From: Streptomyces paradoxus
Lineage (GTDB): Bacteria > Actinomycetota > Actinomycetes > Streptomycetales > Streptomycetaceae
Reading direction: 5' to 3'
DNA length: 64,000 nt
Assembly: GCF_014202475.1 (NCBI RefSeq)
Contig: NZ_JACHGV010000006.1
Location: forward strand, 434,001 to 498,000
The notes under the pieces are model-generated. The model searched no databases. It was not told where the DNA came from and worked only from the letters and a program-made list of their open reading frames with translations. Both the position numbers and the translations under genes were made by a program. Of the stretch, positions 49,462-60,365 are shown in pieces; positions within the stretch are counted from its first letter, which is position 1, and each line of letters opens with the position of its first letter.

Positions 49462-50627
49462 TCGGCGTGACACCGGGCGAGCACCTCCCTGGCGAGCTGG
49501 CGGTAGGCGGCGGCACCGACGGAGTTGGAGGCGTACGTGGTGATCGGCTCACCGGCGACCGTGGTCTCCGGGAAGCGGACCGTGCGCCCGATGACCGTGT
49601 GGTAGACGTGGTCGTCGAACGCCTCGACCACGCGCGCGAGCACCTCACGGCTGTGCACCGTGCGCGAGTCGTACATCGTGGCGAGGATGCCGTCGAGCTC
49701 CAGCTCGGGGTTGAGCCGTTCCTGGACCTTCTCGATGGTCTCCGTCAGCAGAGCCACGCCGCGCAGCGCGAAGAACTCGCACTCCAGAGGCACTATCACC
49801 TTGTGCGCGGCCGTCAGGGCGTTCACCGTGAGCAGGCCGAGCGAGGGCTGGCAGTCGATGACGATGAAGTCGTAGTCGGGCAGCAGCGGCTTGAGGGCGC
49901 GCTGCAGCGTCGACTCGCGGGCGACCTCGGAGACCAGCTGGACCTCGGCCGCCGACAGGTCGATGTTGCTGGGCAGCAGGTCCATATTGGGGACCGCCGT
50001 CTTCAGCAGCACCTCGTCGGCCGCCATGCCCCGCTCCATGAGCAGGTTGTAGACGGTGAGGTCGAGTTCCATCGGGTTGACACCGAGTCCGACCGACAGC
50101 GCGCCCTGCGGGTCGAAGTCCACGAGCAGGACCCGGCGTCCGTACTCCGCGAGCGCGGCACCCAGGTTGATGGTCGACGTGGTCTTGCCGACGCCGCCCT
50201 TCTGGTTGCACATCGCGATGATCTTCGCGGGGCCGTGTTCGGGCAGTGGGCCCGGGATCGGGAAGTACGGCAGCGGCCGTCCGGTCGGGCCCACGCGCTC
50301 CCGGCGCTGTCTGGCCGCGTCGGGCGCGAGAGTGGCCGCGTACTCGGGGTCGGGCTCGTACTCCGCGTCGGGGTCGTAGAAGTGCCCCTCGGGCAGTTCG
50401 TCGTAGTCGGCGAAGTGGTTGTGGGGCGCGCCACTTCCGTCGCCGGCCATGGCGTTCACGTGATGGCCATCCATCTTCTGGTGTGCAGTGTGAGTCGCCT
50501 GCTGACTCTGGTGGGCTGCGAAGGTGCGCACAGCGACGGAGCCGACAGCCTCGAACCCCGCGGGCCCCTGGCCCGGTGCAGGCATTCCTGGTTGACCACC
50601 CCCGGGAGTAAATGTCGACTCATTCAC
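49458..50627 (-). CDS. parA: ParA-type segregation ATPase (second chromosomal copy)
   Basis: The 389-residue ATPase has a disordered N-terminal extension (about 1-130), then the deviant Walker A CNQKGGVGKTTSTINL, VLLVDFDPQGALS and IVIDCQPSLG. It is a MinD/ParA dimerising ATPase. The Streptomyces replication-origin ParA sits beside ParB and rnpA; neither is here, so this is an orphan copy. It heads a coupled cluster with the RHH-like gene, scpA, scpB and rluB. The GTG at 50627 follows AAGGAGG at 11 bases. Confidence 0.9.
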   Translation of the reverse strand: MNESTFTPGGGQPGMPAPGQGPAGFEAVGSVAVRTFAAHQSQQATHTAHQKMDGHHVNAMAGDGSGAPHNHFADYDELPEGHFYDPDAEYEPDPEYAATLAPDAARQRRERVGPTGRPLPYFPIPGPLPEHGPAKIIAMCNQKGGVGKTTSTINLGAALAEYGRRVLLVDFDPQGALSVGLGVNPMELDLTVYNLLMERGMAADEVLLKTAVPNMDLLPSNIDLSAAEVQLVSEVARESTLQRALKPLLPDYDFIVIDCQPSLGLLTVNALTAAHKVIVPLECEFFALRGVALLTETIEKVQERLNPELELDGILATMYDSRTVHSREVLARVVEAFDDHVYHTVIGRTVRFPETTVAGEPITTYASNSVGAAAYRQLAREVLARCHAE

Positions 50628-51009
50628 AAGTCGTCTTACCTCCTTGGTGACCAGGAAACTTCTAGACAGGTCAGCGTGGCACCATGCCGACAGCTGGCGA
50701 CTCTATGGCGTGTCGGGCGTCCGCAGCAACACAATCTGCCGGACCCGGCCCGATGTGTCGGCAATGAAACATCTCGCTGTCAAGGGCGTACGGCCGTCGC
50801 ACGGCAGGTTTCACCGGTGTGCGAATCGGTGGAAGGGTTACGTTCGAGGCGAGTTGCGCGAGAATCGCGAAGTGACCATACACACATCCGGCCGGACCTT
50901 GTCGGCAAGGTCCGGCCGGATGCGCGGCGTTGACGACCCGTGTTGACGTATCGCCTTTGCCGGTTGGTTACTTAACCGACTTACCGGCTGTCGAGGGCGG
51001 TCGGGCGGC
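50628..51009. other. Intergenic region between parA and ald
   Basis: These 382 bp hold the parA promoter region (on the minus strand near 50640-50870) and a very strong hairpin at 50885-50922 near the end of ald. I see no gene in them. Confidence 0.6.
50885..50922 (-). terminator. Perfect 17-bp terminator hairpin after ald
   Basis: Bases 50885-50901 pair perfectly with 50906-50922 across a TCGG loop, 88 bases past the ald stop. It separates ald from the parA promoter. Confidence 0.85.
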
Positions 51010-52134
51010 TCAGCCGAGCAGCGAGGACAGCTCCACGTGCTCCACTCCGTGCGCCTCGGCGACCTCGCGGTAAACGACCTTGCCGTCGTGGGTGTTGAGG
51101 CCCTTGGCCAGCGCCGGGTCGCGGCGCAGCGCGTCCGCCCAGCCGTGGTTGGCCAGCTCGACGATGTACGGCAGCGTCGCGTTGGTCAGCGCGTAGGTGG
51201 AGGTGTTGGGCACCGCGCCGGGCATGTTGGCGACGCAGTAGAAGACCGAGTTGTGGACCTGGAAGGCCGGCTCGGCGTGGGTGGTCGGACGGGAGTCCTC
51301 GAAGCAGCCGCCCTGGTCGATCGCGATGTCGACAAGGACACTTCCGGGCTTCATGCGCGAGACGAGCTCGTTGGTGACCAGCTTGGGGGCCTTGGCGCCG
51401 GGGATCAGGACCGCGCCGATGACGAGGTCGGCCTCCAGGCAGGCCTTCTCCAGCTCGAAGGCGTTCGAGACGACGGTCTGGATCTTCGTGCCGAAGATCT
51501 TGTCGGCCTCGCGGAGCTTGTTGACGTCCTTGTCGAGCAGGGTCACGTGGAAGCCCATGCCGATGGCGATCTGCGCGGCGTTCCAGCCGGAGACACCGCC
51601 GCCGATCACCACGGCGCGGCCGGCCAGCACGCCGGGGACGCCGCCGGGCAGCACGCCGCGGCCGCCGTTGGCGCGCATCAGGTGGTAGGCGCCGACCTGC
51701 GGGGCGAGGCGGCCCGCGACCTCGGACATCGGGGCGAGCAGCGGCAGCGCGCGGCTCGGCAGCTCGACGGTCTCGTAGGCGATCGCGGTGGTGCCGGACT
51801 CCAGGAGGGCGTCCGTGCACTCCTTGGAGGCGGCCAGGTGCAGGTACGTGAAGAGCGTCTGGTCCTTGCGGAGGCGGTGGTACTCCTCGGCGATGGGCTC
51901 CTTGACCTTCAGCAGCAGGTCGGCGGCGGCCCACACCTCGTCGGCGGTGTCCAGGATGTGCGCGCCCGCGGCCACGTACTCCTCGTCCAGGATCGAGGAG
52001 CCGACGCCGGCGCCGCGCTCGATGACGACCTGGTGGCCATGGCGCACCAGCTCGTGCACGCCGGCGGGGGTGATGGCCACCCGGAACTCGTTGTTCTTGA
52101 CCTCGCGGGGGATGCCGACCTTCACGTCGATCAC
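51010..52134 (-). CDS. ald: Alanine dehydrogenase
   Basis: The 374-residue enzyme has VGIPREVKNNEFRVAITPAGV at the start, the LKVKEPIAEEY segment with the catalytic Lys, a Rossmann region VVIGGGVSGWNAAQIAIGMG and the VDIAIDQGGCFE motif. It turns L-alanine and NAD into pyruvate and ammonia. The GTG at 52134 is used; the GTG at 52125 would give 371 residues, the usual length. Spore-forming actinobacteria use Ald for nitrogen and redox balance. An inverted repeat at 52237-52269 lies in the upstream region. Confidence 0.95.
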   Translation of the reverse strand: MIDVKVGIPREVKNNEFRVAITPAGVHELVRHGHQVVIERGAGVGSSILDEEYVAAGAHILDTADEVWAAADLLLKVKEPIAEEYHRLRKDQTLFTYLHLAASKECTDALLESGTTAIAYETVELPSRALPLLAPMSEVAGRLAPQVGAYHLMRANGGRGVLPGGVPGVLAGRAVVIGGGVSGWNAAQIAIGMGFHVTLLDKDVNKLREADKIFGTKIQTVVSNAFELEKACLEADLVIGAVLIPGAKAPKLVTNELVSRMKPGSVLVDIAIDQGGCFEDSRPTTHAEPAFQVHNSVFYCVANMPGAVPNTSTYALTNATLPYIVELANHGWADALRRDPALAKGLNTHDGKVVYREVAEAHGVEHVELSSLLG

Positions 52135-52236
52135 GGTCCTTGGCTCAGAGGGTATGGGGGGTCTTACTAGGACATACCCGGGCACGCACGGGCACACCGG
52201 GAGAGACCGCAGGAGAACGTGCGGCAGAGCCAGTCT

Positions 52237-52269
52237 AATGAAGGTGTTCTCGCTGTCTAGCCTTTCATT
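52237..52269. promoter_or_regulatory. Imperfect inverted repeat between ald and the STAND gene
   Basis: AATGAAGG (52237-52244) pairs with CCTTTCATT (52261-52269) with one extra base, across a 16-base loop. It lies about 100 bp upstream of ald and 4 bp from the stop of the STAND gene, so it could be an ald operator or a weak terminator. Confidence 0.35.
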
Positions 52270-52272
52270 GCA

Positions 52273-54312
52273 TCAATCTTCAGCTGATGCGGTACGGATT
52301 TCGCAGGCGTCAGGGTCATTTTGAAGGTTTGAGTCGCCGAGAATCCGCTCGGCGGCGGCCCGGTGCAGTCCGGCGGAGGCGGGATCACCCAGGTGTTCCA
52401 GGGTGTCGGCGACCCGCAGATGCAGGGCGGCCTGCAGGCGCGGGTCCTCGGCACGCCGCGCCCACTCCACCGCCTCCCGGCAGGTGCGCAGCGCCTCCTC
52501 GCGCCGGCCCGCGTACTCCTGCACCCGCGCCAGCTCGCTCAAGGCGCGTGCCTGGGCGGCCGCATCGCCGTTCTTGCGGTGCCCGGCGACCGCCGCGCGC
52601 CAGTTCCGCAGGGCCTCGCCGTAGCGGCCCGCGAGGGTGTGGGCGGCGGCGATCCGCCCGTAGAGCCGGGCGGCCTCGGCGCGCTCGCCCCGGGCGAGCC
52701 GCTCGACCAGCGCGCGGCCGAACCAGTCGGTGGCCCGGTCGTAGTCGCCGAGCTCCAGGTGTGCGCCGCCTACGGATTCCATCGCGCGGCCGGTCGCGTA
52801 CGGGTCGTTCACCTCGCGCCCGGCGTCCAGCGCGGCCCGGTAGCGCGTCAGGGCGTCGGCCGTCCGGCCGGAGCGGGCGTCCAGGTCGCCGAGGTTGAGC
52901 AGGGCCGCGGCCCGCTCGCGGGGCAGTTTGCGGCGCTCGGCGATGCCGAGGACGAGGCTGTGGATGTCGTAGAGGTCAGCGGCGGCGGCCTGGGTGCCGA
53001 TGTGGGCCGCCATCGCCCGGACCAGCTGGGTCATCAGCCGCCGGGCCAGGGTGTCCAGCTCCCCGTCGGCGACCGCGAGCCGGACCGAGGCCAGCAGCGC
53101 GGGCCGGGTCAGGCGCAGCCAGTCGGCGGCCGCCCGCGGGGTGGGAAAGCGCAGGGCGCTCGGCATGTCGAGGAGCTTCTGGCGCGCCTGGGGGCTGTCG
53201 GTCTCGGTGATCGCCCGGCAGGCCTGGAGCAGCCGTACCATCCGCTCCAGCATGCGAGCACGGGCCAGCTGGAGCTCGGCGGGGCGTTCGTGGTGCTCGG
53301 CGAGGATCCGCAGCTGGGGGTGCAGGCAGCCGGGCACCTCGTACTGCGGAATCGGGGAGTCCACCGCGTGCAGGAAGCCCAGGTCGACGAAGTCGTCGAG
53401 AGTGGGGCGGGCGCTGCCGACCGAGCAGCCGACGAGTGCGGAGGCGGTCTGCGGGTCGACCAGTCCGGCCGGGGCGAGGGCCAGCAGGCGCAGCATCCGG
53501 GCGGCACCGGCGGGCAGGGCGGCGTAGGCGAGCCGGAAGACCCGGGTCAGGGCGGTGCCCTCGGAGTCCTCGGCGCGCAGCTGCTTGGCGAGGTCGGAGA
53601 CGGCGGCCTTCGGGCGCGCCGCGAGCCAGCCCCCCGCGAGCATCAGTGCGGCGGGCTGCCCCTGGCACTCCTCGGCGAGTCCCTCGGCGGCCCGGGGGTC
53701 GACGGTGATGCGGACCGAGCCGGTGTGCCGGGTCAGCAGTTCCACCCCCGACTTGGCGTCCAGGCCGCCCAGCGTGCAGGGGCGGACGTCGGAGATGCCG
53801 GTCAGCGGGCCTTCGGAGACCGCGACGACGAGGCAGTCCGGGGTGTCGGGCAGCAGGGCGTCGACCTGCTCGGCGTCGGCCGCGTCGTCCAGCAGGAGCA
53901 GGGCGCGGCGGTCGGCCAGGGCGGTGCGCAGGGCGTCGGTGAGGTCGTCCTCGCAGGCCCCGGCCGGCGCCGGCGTGTCCAGCGCGGTGAGGAGGTCACG
54001 GGCGGCACGTCCGACGGGGACCGGGGTGCCGCCGGGCTCGGTCAGGCTCGCCCGCAGCACCCCGTCGGGGTAACGGTCCGCAACCTGCCGGACGAGTTCC
54101 TCGGCGAGTGCGGTGCGGCCCGAGCCGGGCCGGCCGGCGATGAGCAGCACGCGCGCGCGGGGTGCTTTGCGGCCGGCCAGGGTGTCCAGTCCGGCGCGCT
54201 CGATGTCGGCGCGCAGTTCCTTCAACTCCCGTGTGCGGCCCAGGAACTCGATATCCCCGGCAGCGCGCCCGGCCGGCCGCACGTCGCCTGTCTCCACGAC
54301 CTGATCCGCCAC
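52273..54312 (-). CDS. STAND-type NTPase with TPR domain, altered Walker A
   Basis: The 679-residue protein has an NB-ARC-like NTPase region (about 20-330), with FLGRTRELKELRADI, Walker A GRPGSGRT (60-67) and Walker B LLLLDDAAD. At least five TPR repeats follow (about 465-660). In the Walker A, Arg66 replaces the lysine. It resembles the middle and C-terminal parts of AfsR/SARP regulators but lacks their DNA-binding and BTAD domains. It may act as a scaffold rather than as a nucleotide switch. The GTG at 54312 follows GGGAG at 8 bases. Confidence 0.85.
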   Translation of the reverse strand: MADQVVETGDVRPAGRAAGDIEFLGRTRELKELRADIERAGLDTLAGRKAPRARVLLIAGRPGSGRTALAEELVRQVADRYPDGVLRASLTEPGGTPVPVGRAARDLLTALDTPAPAGACEDDLTDALRTALADRRALLLLDDAADAEQVDALLPDTPDCLVVAVSEGPLTGISDVRPCTLGGLDAKSGVELLTRHTGSVRITVDPRAAEGLAEECQGQPAALMLAGGWLAARPKAAVSDLAKQLRAEDSEGTALTRVFRLAYAALPAGAARMLRLLALAPAGLVDPQTASALVGCSVGSARPTLDDFVDLGFLHAVDSPIPQYEVPGCLHPQLRILAEHHERPAELQLARARMLERMVRLLQACRAITETDSPQARQKLLDMPSALRFPTPRAAADWLRLTRPALLASVRLAVADGELDTLARRLMTQLVRAMAAHIGTQAAAADLYDIHSLVLGIAERRKLPRERAAALLNLGDLDARSGRTADALTRYRAALDAGREVNDPYATGRAMESVGGAHLELGDYDRATDWFGRALVERLARGERAEAARLYGRIAAAHTLAGRYGEALRNWRAAVAGHRKNGDAAAQARALSELARVQEYAGRREEALRTCREAVEWARRAEDPRLQAALHLRVADTLEHLGDPASAGLHRAAAERILGDSNLQNDPDACEIRTASAED

Positions 54313-54466
54313 GGGCCACACTCCCGTCCCACCGCACACGCGAGCCCGCCGGGACTCCGGTTCGGGCGTGCCCCAGAGCCTAGTTCACGCTCTGCAACGT
54401 TCCGGGTGGAGCACGGCGGGGAGGACGGCCACTTCCCCCGATCGGATCAGCGGATCGTAGGACCGA

Positions 54467-54545
54467 CCGTGCCCGAAAGGGCACGGGGAACCGCGCGACA
54501 AGCCACGACGGTGCCGCACCCGACCGACAACAGCACGGCACCCCC
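54467..54545. repeat. Possible copy of a common Streptomyces intergenic repeat
   Basis: CCGTGCCC-GAAA-GGGCACGG (8-bp stem, GAAA loop, 54467-54486) leads into GGGGAACCGCGCGACAAGCC and a segment reading CGGTGCCGCACCCG. I recall many Streptomyces intergenic copies of a sequence reading GCGGGGAACTGCGCGAC followed by a similar tail, so this seems one member. It may also terminate the NUDIX gene. Confidence 0.5.
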
Positions 54546-54554
54546 GGCGGAGCG

Positions 54555-55181
54555 CTACGCCTCGAACGGACGGGCCGGCCACGGAGCCTGGGCCGGGCGC
54601 AGGGCGTCCAGCCCGTCGCCGGACCGCGCGGCGACCAGGGACAGCACGCCCACGACGAGGCAGTTGTTGTGGAGCTCGCCGGCCAGCACGCCCCGTACGA
54701 GGTCCTCGACCGGCACCCGGTCGAGCAGCATGTCGGCCTCTTCCTCCTCGACCGCGAACCGCTCGCCCTCGGCCTCGGACAGGTCACGTGCCAGGAAGAT
54801 CCGGACGGCCTCGTCGCAGCCGCCGGGCGTGGTGTAGACGTCGGTCAGCACCCGCCAGTCCTCGGCCTTGACGTGCGCCTCCTCGTACAGCTCGCGCTGC
54901 GCGGCGTGCAGCGGGTTCTCGCCGGGGACGTCGAGCAGTCCGGCCGGGATCTCCCACAGCTTGTGGCGCACGGGGTGGCGGTACTGGCGCAGCACCAGCA
55001 CGCGGTCGTCCTCGTCGAGGGCGAGGACGGCCACGGAGCCGGGGTGGACCTGGTAGTCACGGCCGACCACGGTGCCGTCGGGCATGACCACGTCGTCGGT
55101 GCGGACGGAGGTCTTGTTGCCCACGAAGGGAGTCTGAGTCGCCCGGATCTCCCACTCCTCCGGGGCGTCCTTGATCGTCAT
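54555..55181 (-). CDS. NUDIX hydrolase, ADP-ribose pyrophosphatase type
   Basis: The 208-residue enzyme has a full Nudix box: GLLDVPGENPLHAAQREL followed by YEEA. The upstream IPAGLLDV and downstream YTTPGGCDEAVRIFLA segments are typical of ADP-ribose pyrophosphatases. It should hydrolyse ADP-ribose or related dinucleotides to AMP and a sugar phosphate. It lies 94 bp downstream of pyrG. The ATG at 55181 follows AGGACAGG; the ORF to 55232 is not supported. Confidence 0.9.
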   Translation of the reverse strand: MTIKDAPEEWEIRATQTPFVGNKTSVRTDDVVMPDGTVVGRDYQVHPGSVAVLALDEDDRVLVLRQYRHPVRHKLWEIPAGLLDVPGENPLHAAQRELYEEAHVKAEDWRVLTDVYTTPGGCDEAVRIFLARDLSEAEGERFAVEEEEADMLLDRVPVEDLVRGVLAGELHNNCLVVGVLSLVAARSGDGLDALRPAQAPWPARPFEA

Positions 55182-55275
55182 GCCTGTCCTTCCACGTGCC
55201 ACACGACCTGCCGAAACGAAACCGGGGTGCACACCCTTTGAAGGGATGCACCCCGGCCACCGTACAACTGGTGTG

Positions 55276-56934
<1,659 letters not shown>

Positions 56935-57459
56935 GGCCAAGACGGGGCTCCCGTGGTCGCGGTCTGGGGGTGCGGTGCGGCTGCCCGCCGGAGGAATCCG
57001 GGGTGCCGACGCTGCGGTTCGGGGGTTCCCTGTCGGGAAGGGGCCCACCGGTCCACGGGCTACCAGCGTATCAGCGCCGCGGGGCGATGGCTTCCGGCCA
57101 CGCTCCGCACACATCCCGACACGGAGGCGACCGTGCTCACCGCTTCCTCACCCGTTGCTCACTCGTTCGGCGTACTCGCCTTGTCCGGACGGGCACCCGG
57201 ATCATCCGCGTGCGTCGTATCCTGCTCGGACACTCGCTGCCGAGCCCGTCCGGCCCAACGGCACCACCCCCCGCCCGTAACCACCGGAACAACATGAGCT
57301 CGTCAGTTCGTTGAGCAACAATTGGCGCTTTGCATCACGGCTGAGTGACCTGTTTTGCTTCATCGCTCAACGCCGCATTGCAAGACTTGCTGAAACCCCT
57401 TGACCGCACTAGCGACAGCCCCCTCGTGGGGTGACGTGGCCGTTCGACTGGAGTTGCAC
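56935..57459. promoter_or_regulatory. Divergent promoter region of pyrG and the GH15 gene
   Basis: These 525 bp hold no convincing gene. The half next to the GH15 gene is unusually AT-rich (57300-57400). GCAAG-A-CTTGC, a perfect 11-bp dyad inside TTGCAAGACTTGCTG, lies at 57380-57390, about 70 bp before the GH15 start, and GTTGAGC/GCTCAAC copies flank this stretch. TTGCAAG-type boxes are typical of LacI-family sugar regulators in Streptomyces. Confidence 0.5.
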
Positions 57460-59262
57460 GTGGCCGGGCGCATCGAAGACTACGCACTCATCGGAGACAT
57501 GCAGACCGCTGCCCTGGTCTGCCGGGACGGCACAGTCGACTGGCTGTGCCTGCCCCGCTTCGACTCGCACGCCATCTTCGCCGGCCTGCTGGGCACCGAG
57601 GAGCACGGCTTCTGGCGGCTCGGCCCCGCGTACGCCTCCGACCAGCAGCCCCCCACCGCCGCGCGGCGCAGCTACCGGGGCGACTCGCTGATCCTGGAGT
57701 CCGAGTGGGACACCCAGCGGGGCACGGTCCGGGTGACGGACTTCATGCCGCCGCGTGACGGCGCCCCGCAGCTGATCCGGATCGTGGAGGGCGTCTCGGG
57801 CCGCGTGCCGATGCGCTCGGCGCTGCGGATGCGGTTCTCCTACGGACGGGTGGTGCCGTGGGTGCACAAGCACGAGGGGCGCACGGTGGCCGTCGCGGGT
57901 CCCGACTCCGTGTGGTTCGACACATCCGCCGAGACCTACGGCAAGTCGCTGACGACGTACGCGGACTTCACGGTCGCGCCCGGTGACCGGATCGCGTTCA
58001 CGATCTCCTGGCAGCCCTCGCACAAGGAGCCGCCGCCGCTGCCGGAGCCGGAGCAGTCGCTGGAGGCGACGGAGGACTTCTGGCGCGAGTGGGTCGACCA
58101 CTGTACGTACCACGGGCCCTACCGCGAGGCCGTGGTCCGCTCGCTGATCACGCTGAAGGCCCTGACGTACGCCCCGACCGGCGGCATCGTCGCCGCGCCC
58201 ACCACCTCCCTGCCGGAGGACATCGGCGGCGTCCGCAACTGGGACTACCGCTACACCTGGCTGCGCGACGCGGCGATCACGCTGTCCTCGCTGCTGCGCA
58301 CCGGCTACCGCGAGGAGGCCCGCGCCTGGCGCGAGTGGCTGCTGCGGGCGGTGGCCGGCGACCCCGAGAACCTGCAGATCATGTACGGCATCGCCGGTGA
58401 GCGCGAGCTCGGCGAGGCGGAGCTGGACTGGCTGCCGGGCTACGAGAACTCCAGCCCGGTCCGGGTCGGCAACGGCGCGGCCCACCAGCTCCAGCTGGAT
58501 GTGTACGGCGAGGTCACCGAGGCCCTGCACCTGGCCCACATGACGGGCCTCGCGCGCAACGACTACGCCTCGCTGCTCCAGCTGAAGCTGATCCGCTACC
58601 TGGAGGACCACTGGCAGGAGCCGGACGAGGGCATCTGGGAGGTGCGCGGCCCGCGCCGCCACTTCGTGCACTCCAAGGTGATGGCCTGGGTCGCCGTCGA
58701 CCGCACGATCAAGCTGATCGAGTCCGGCGACGCCGACGGCCCCCTGGAGCGCTGGAAGGAGCTGCGCGACGACATCCACCGGGACGTGTGCGAGCGGGGC
58801 TACGACAAGGAGCGCAACACCTTCACGCAGTCGTACGGCTCCAAGGAGCTGGACGCCTCGCTGCTGCTGATCCCGCAGATGGGTTTCCTGCCGCCGGACG
58901 ACAAGCGGGTCATCGGCACGATCGAGGCGATCCAGCGGGAGCTGTCCACCCCGGACGGCTTCATCCTGCGCTACCCGACCTCGGGCGGCGACGAGGGCGT
59001 CGACGGCCTGCCCGGTGACGAGGGCGCGTTCCTGGCCTGCTCGTTCTGGATGGCCGACGACCTGGCGATGATCGGCCGCGTCGACGAGGCCCGCAAGCTG
59101 TTCGAGAAGCTGCTGTCCCTGCGCAACGACCTCGGTCTGCTGGCCGAGGAGTGGGACCCGCGCCTGCAGCGCCAGGTCGGCAACTTCCCGCAGGCCTTCA
59201 GCCACGTGCCGCTCATCGACACGGCCCTGCGTCTGACGGCTTCGGGCGCGTACGGCGGCTGA
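57460..59262 (+). CDS. GH15 glucoamylase/trehalase-type glycoside hydrolase
   Basis: The 600-residue protein has the GH15 layout: an N-terminal beta region (IEDYALIGDMQTAALVCRDGTVDWLCLPRFDS), then an (alpha/alpha)6 barrel with NWDYRYTWLRDAAITL, the acid Glu in DEGIWEVRGPRRHFVHSKVM and the base Glu in LLAEEWDPRLQRQVGNFPQAFSH. Actinobacterial members with this sequence pattern are often trehalases, so trehalose hydrolysis is likely but not proven. No signal peptide is visible, so it acts in the cytoplasm. The GTG at 57460 has GGAG six bases upstream; the TTG at 57400 is less likely. Confidence 0.88.
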   Translation: MAGRIEDYALIGDMQTAALVCRDGTVDWLCLPRFDSHAIFAGLLGTEEHGFWRLGPAYASDQQPPTAARRSYRGDSLILESEWDTQRGTVRVTDFMPPRDGAPQLIRIVEGVSGRVPMRSALRMRFSYGRVVPWVHKHEGRTVAVAGPDSVWFDTSAETYGKSLTTYADFTVAPGDRIAFTISWQPSHKEPPPLPEPEQSLEATEDFWREWVDHCTYHGPYREAVVRSLITLKALTYAPTGGIVAAPTTSLPEDIGGVRNWDYRYTWLRDAAITLSSLLRTGYREEARAWREWLLRAVAGDPENLQIMYGIAGERELGEAELDWLPGYENSSPVRVGNGAAHQLQLDVYGEVTEALHLAHMTGLARNDYASLLQLKLIRYLEDHWQEPDEGIWEVRGPRRHFVHSKVMAWVAVDRTIKLIESGDADGPLERWKELRDDIHRDVCERGYDKERNTFTQSYGSKELDASLLLIPQMGFLPPDDKRVIGTIEAIQRELSTPDGFILRYPTSGGDEGVDGLPGDEGAFLACSFWMADDLAMIGRVDEARKLFEKLLSLRNDLGLLAEEWDPRLQRQVGNFPQAFSHVPLIDTALRLTASGAYGG

Positions 59263-59283
59263 GCCGGGCGGCCCGCGGGGATC

Positions 59284-60240
59284 TCACTCCGGCCTGAGGG
59301 CCGTGAGCGTGCGCTCCCCCGCGGGATCACCGGCCGTGGCCGGGACCAGGGCTATCTCGTCGAGTCCGGCCTCGGCGTAGGCGGCGATGCGGGCGCGGAC
59401 GGTGTCGGCGTCACCGACGAGGGCGACCGTGCCGGCCGCCTCGGACGGCAGCGCCCGCAGCAGGGTGCCGGCGTCGGCGCCCTTGGCGGCCAGCTCGACG
59501 ACCTCGGCGAACCCCGCGTCCACGAACATGTCGCTGTAGCCCGGCACCGCGAGGTAGCCGACGACGCTGCGCAGGACCTGCGTGAGCGTCTCCGGTTCCG
59601 GATCGACGGCGGCCGGGAGCCAGGCGGCCAGCCGCGGCGGCGTACGGCCCGCCTTCTCGGCGGCCGCGAGCATCCGGCCGCGCAGCATGCGGACCTGCTC
59701 GGGCGAGACGAGGTCGAGCAGCATCCGGTCGGAGTGCGCGACGGCGGCGGCGACCGCCCGCTCCCCGAACGCGGCGACGGTGACCATGCCGCCCGGCGGT
59801 GGCAGGCGGCGCGGGAAGCCGCTGCCGGGCACGATCGGCTCGCCCGGCACGCTGTCCATCAGCGCCCGTACGGCCGCCGCCGACTCCGCGAGGGCCGCCG
59901 CGGGCCGGGTCCGCGGCCGGCCGTGCACGCCCTCGACGACCCGCTTGCTGGAGGTGCCCAGGGCCACGCCGACGGGCCGGCCGGTGACGGCCGCGGTGGA
60001 GGCGGCGCCCCGGACGATGGTGAGCGGATCGCGCACCGACACCGGTACGGGCCCGGCGGTCAGCGTGACCCGCTCGGTGGCCGCGCCGATCGCCGCCGCC
60101 AGGACGAACGAGTCCCACGTGGGTCCCTCGCCCGCCCAGACCTCCCGGTAGCCGAGCCGGTCGGCGAGCACCGCGACCCGCAACGGTTCCTCGACCGGAC
60201 TGTCGTCCTCCCGACCTACCGCCACCACGCTCATGTCCAT
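59284..60240 (-). CDS. LLM-class (luciferase-like, F420-type) oxidoreductase
   Basis: The 318-residue protein has the luciferase-like monooxygenase fold, with ADRLGYREVWAGEG near the start, RVTLTAGPVPVSVRDPL and TIVRGAASTAAVTGRPVGVALGTS. The last helix pair ends with VARIAAYAEAGLDEIALVPA-like sequence. It fits the F420-dependent group common in actinobacteria; the substrate is unknown. It converges on the GH15 gene and is divergent from the PucR gene. The start ATG at 60240 has no strong Shine-Dalgarno sequence. Confidence 0.82.
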   Translation of the reverse strand: MDMSVVAVGREDDSPVEEPLRVAVLADRLGYREVWAGEGPTWDSFVLAAAIGAATERVTLTAGPVPVSVRDPLTIVRGAASTAAVTGRPVGVALGTSSKRVVEGVHGRPRTRPAAALAESAAAVRALMDSVPGEPIVPGSGFPRRLPPPGGMVTVAAFGERAVAAAVAHSDRMLLDLVSPEQVRMLRGRMLAAAEKAGRTPPRLAAWLPAAVDPEPETLTQVLRSVVGYLAVPGYSDMFVDAGFAEVVELAAKGADAGTLLRALPSEAAGTVALVGDADTVRARIAAYAEAGLDEIALVPATAGDPAGERTLTALRPE

Positions 60241-60365
60241 GACGGCGCCCGTACCCGGTCGATCACCCGCTAATCCGGGGAGATCCGGCGCGACTTCCGG
60301 AAGGTGATCGTTTCGGTGCCCGCCGAAGATGTCCGGGAGGCACCCGCGCGGGTAGCGTCCGGACC

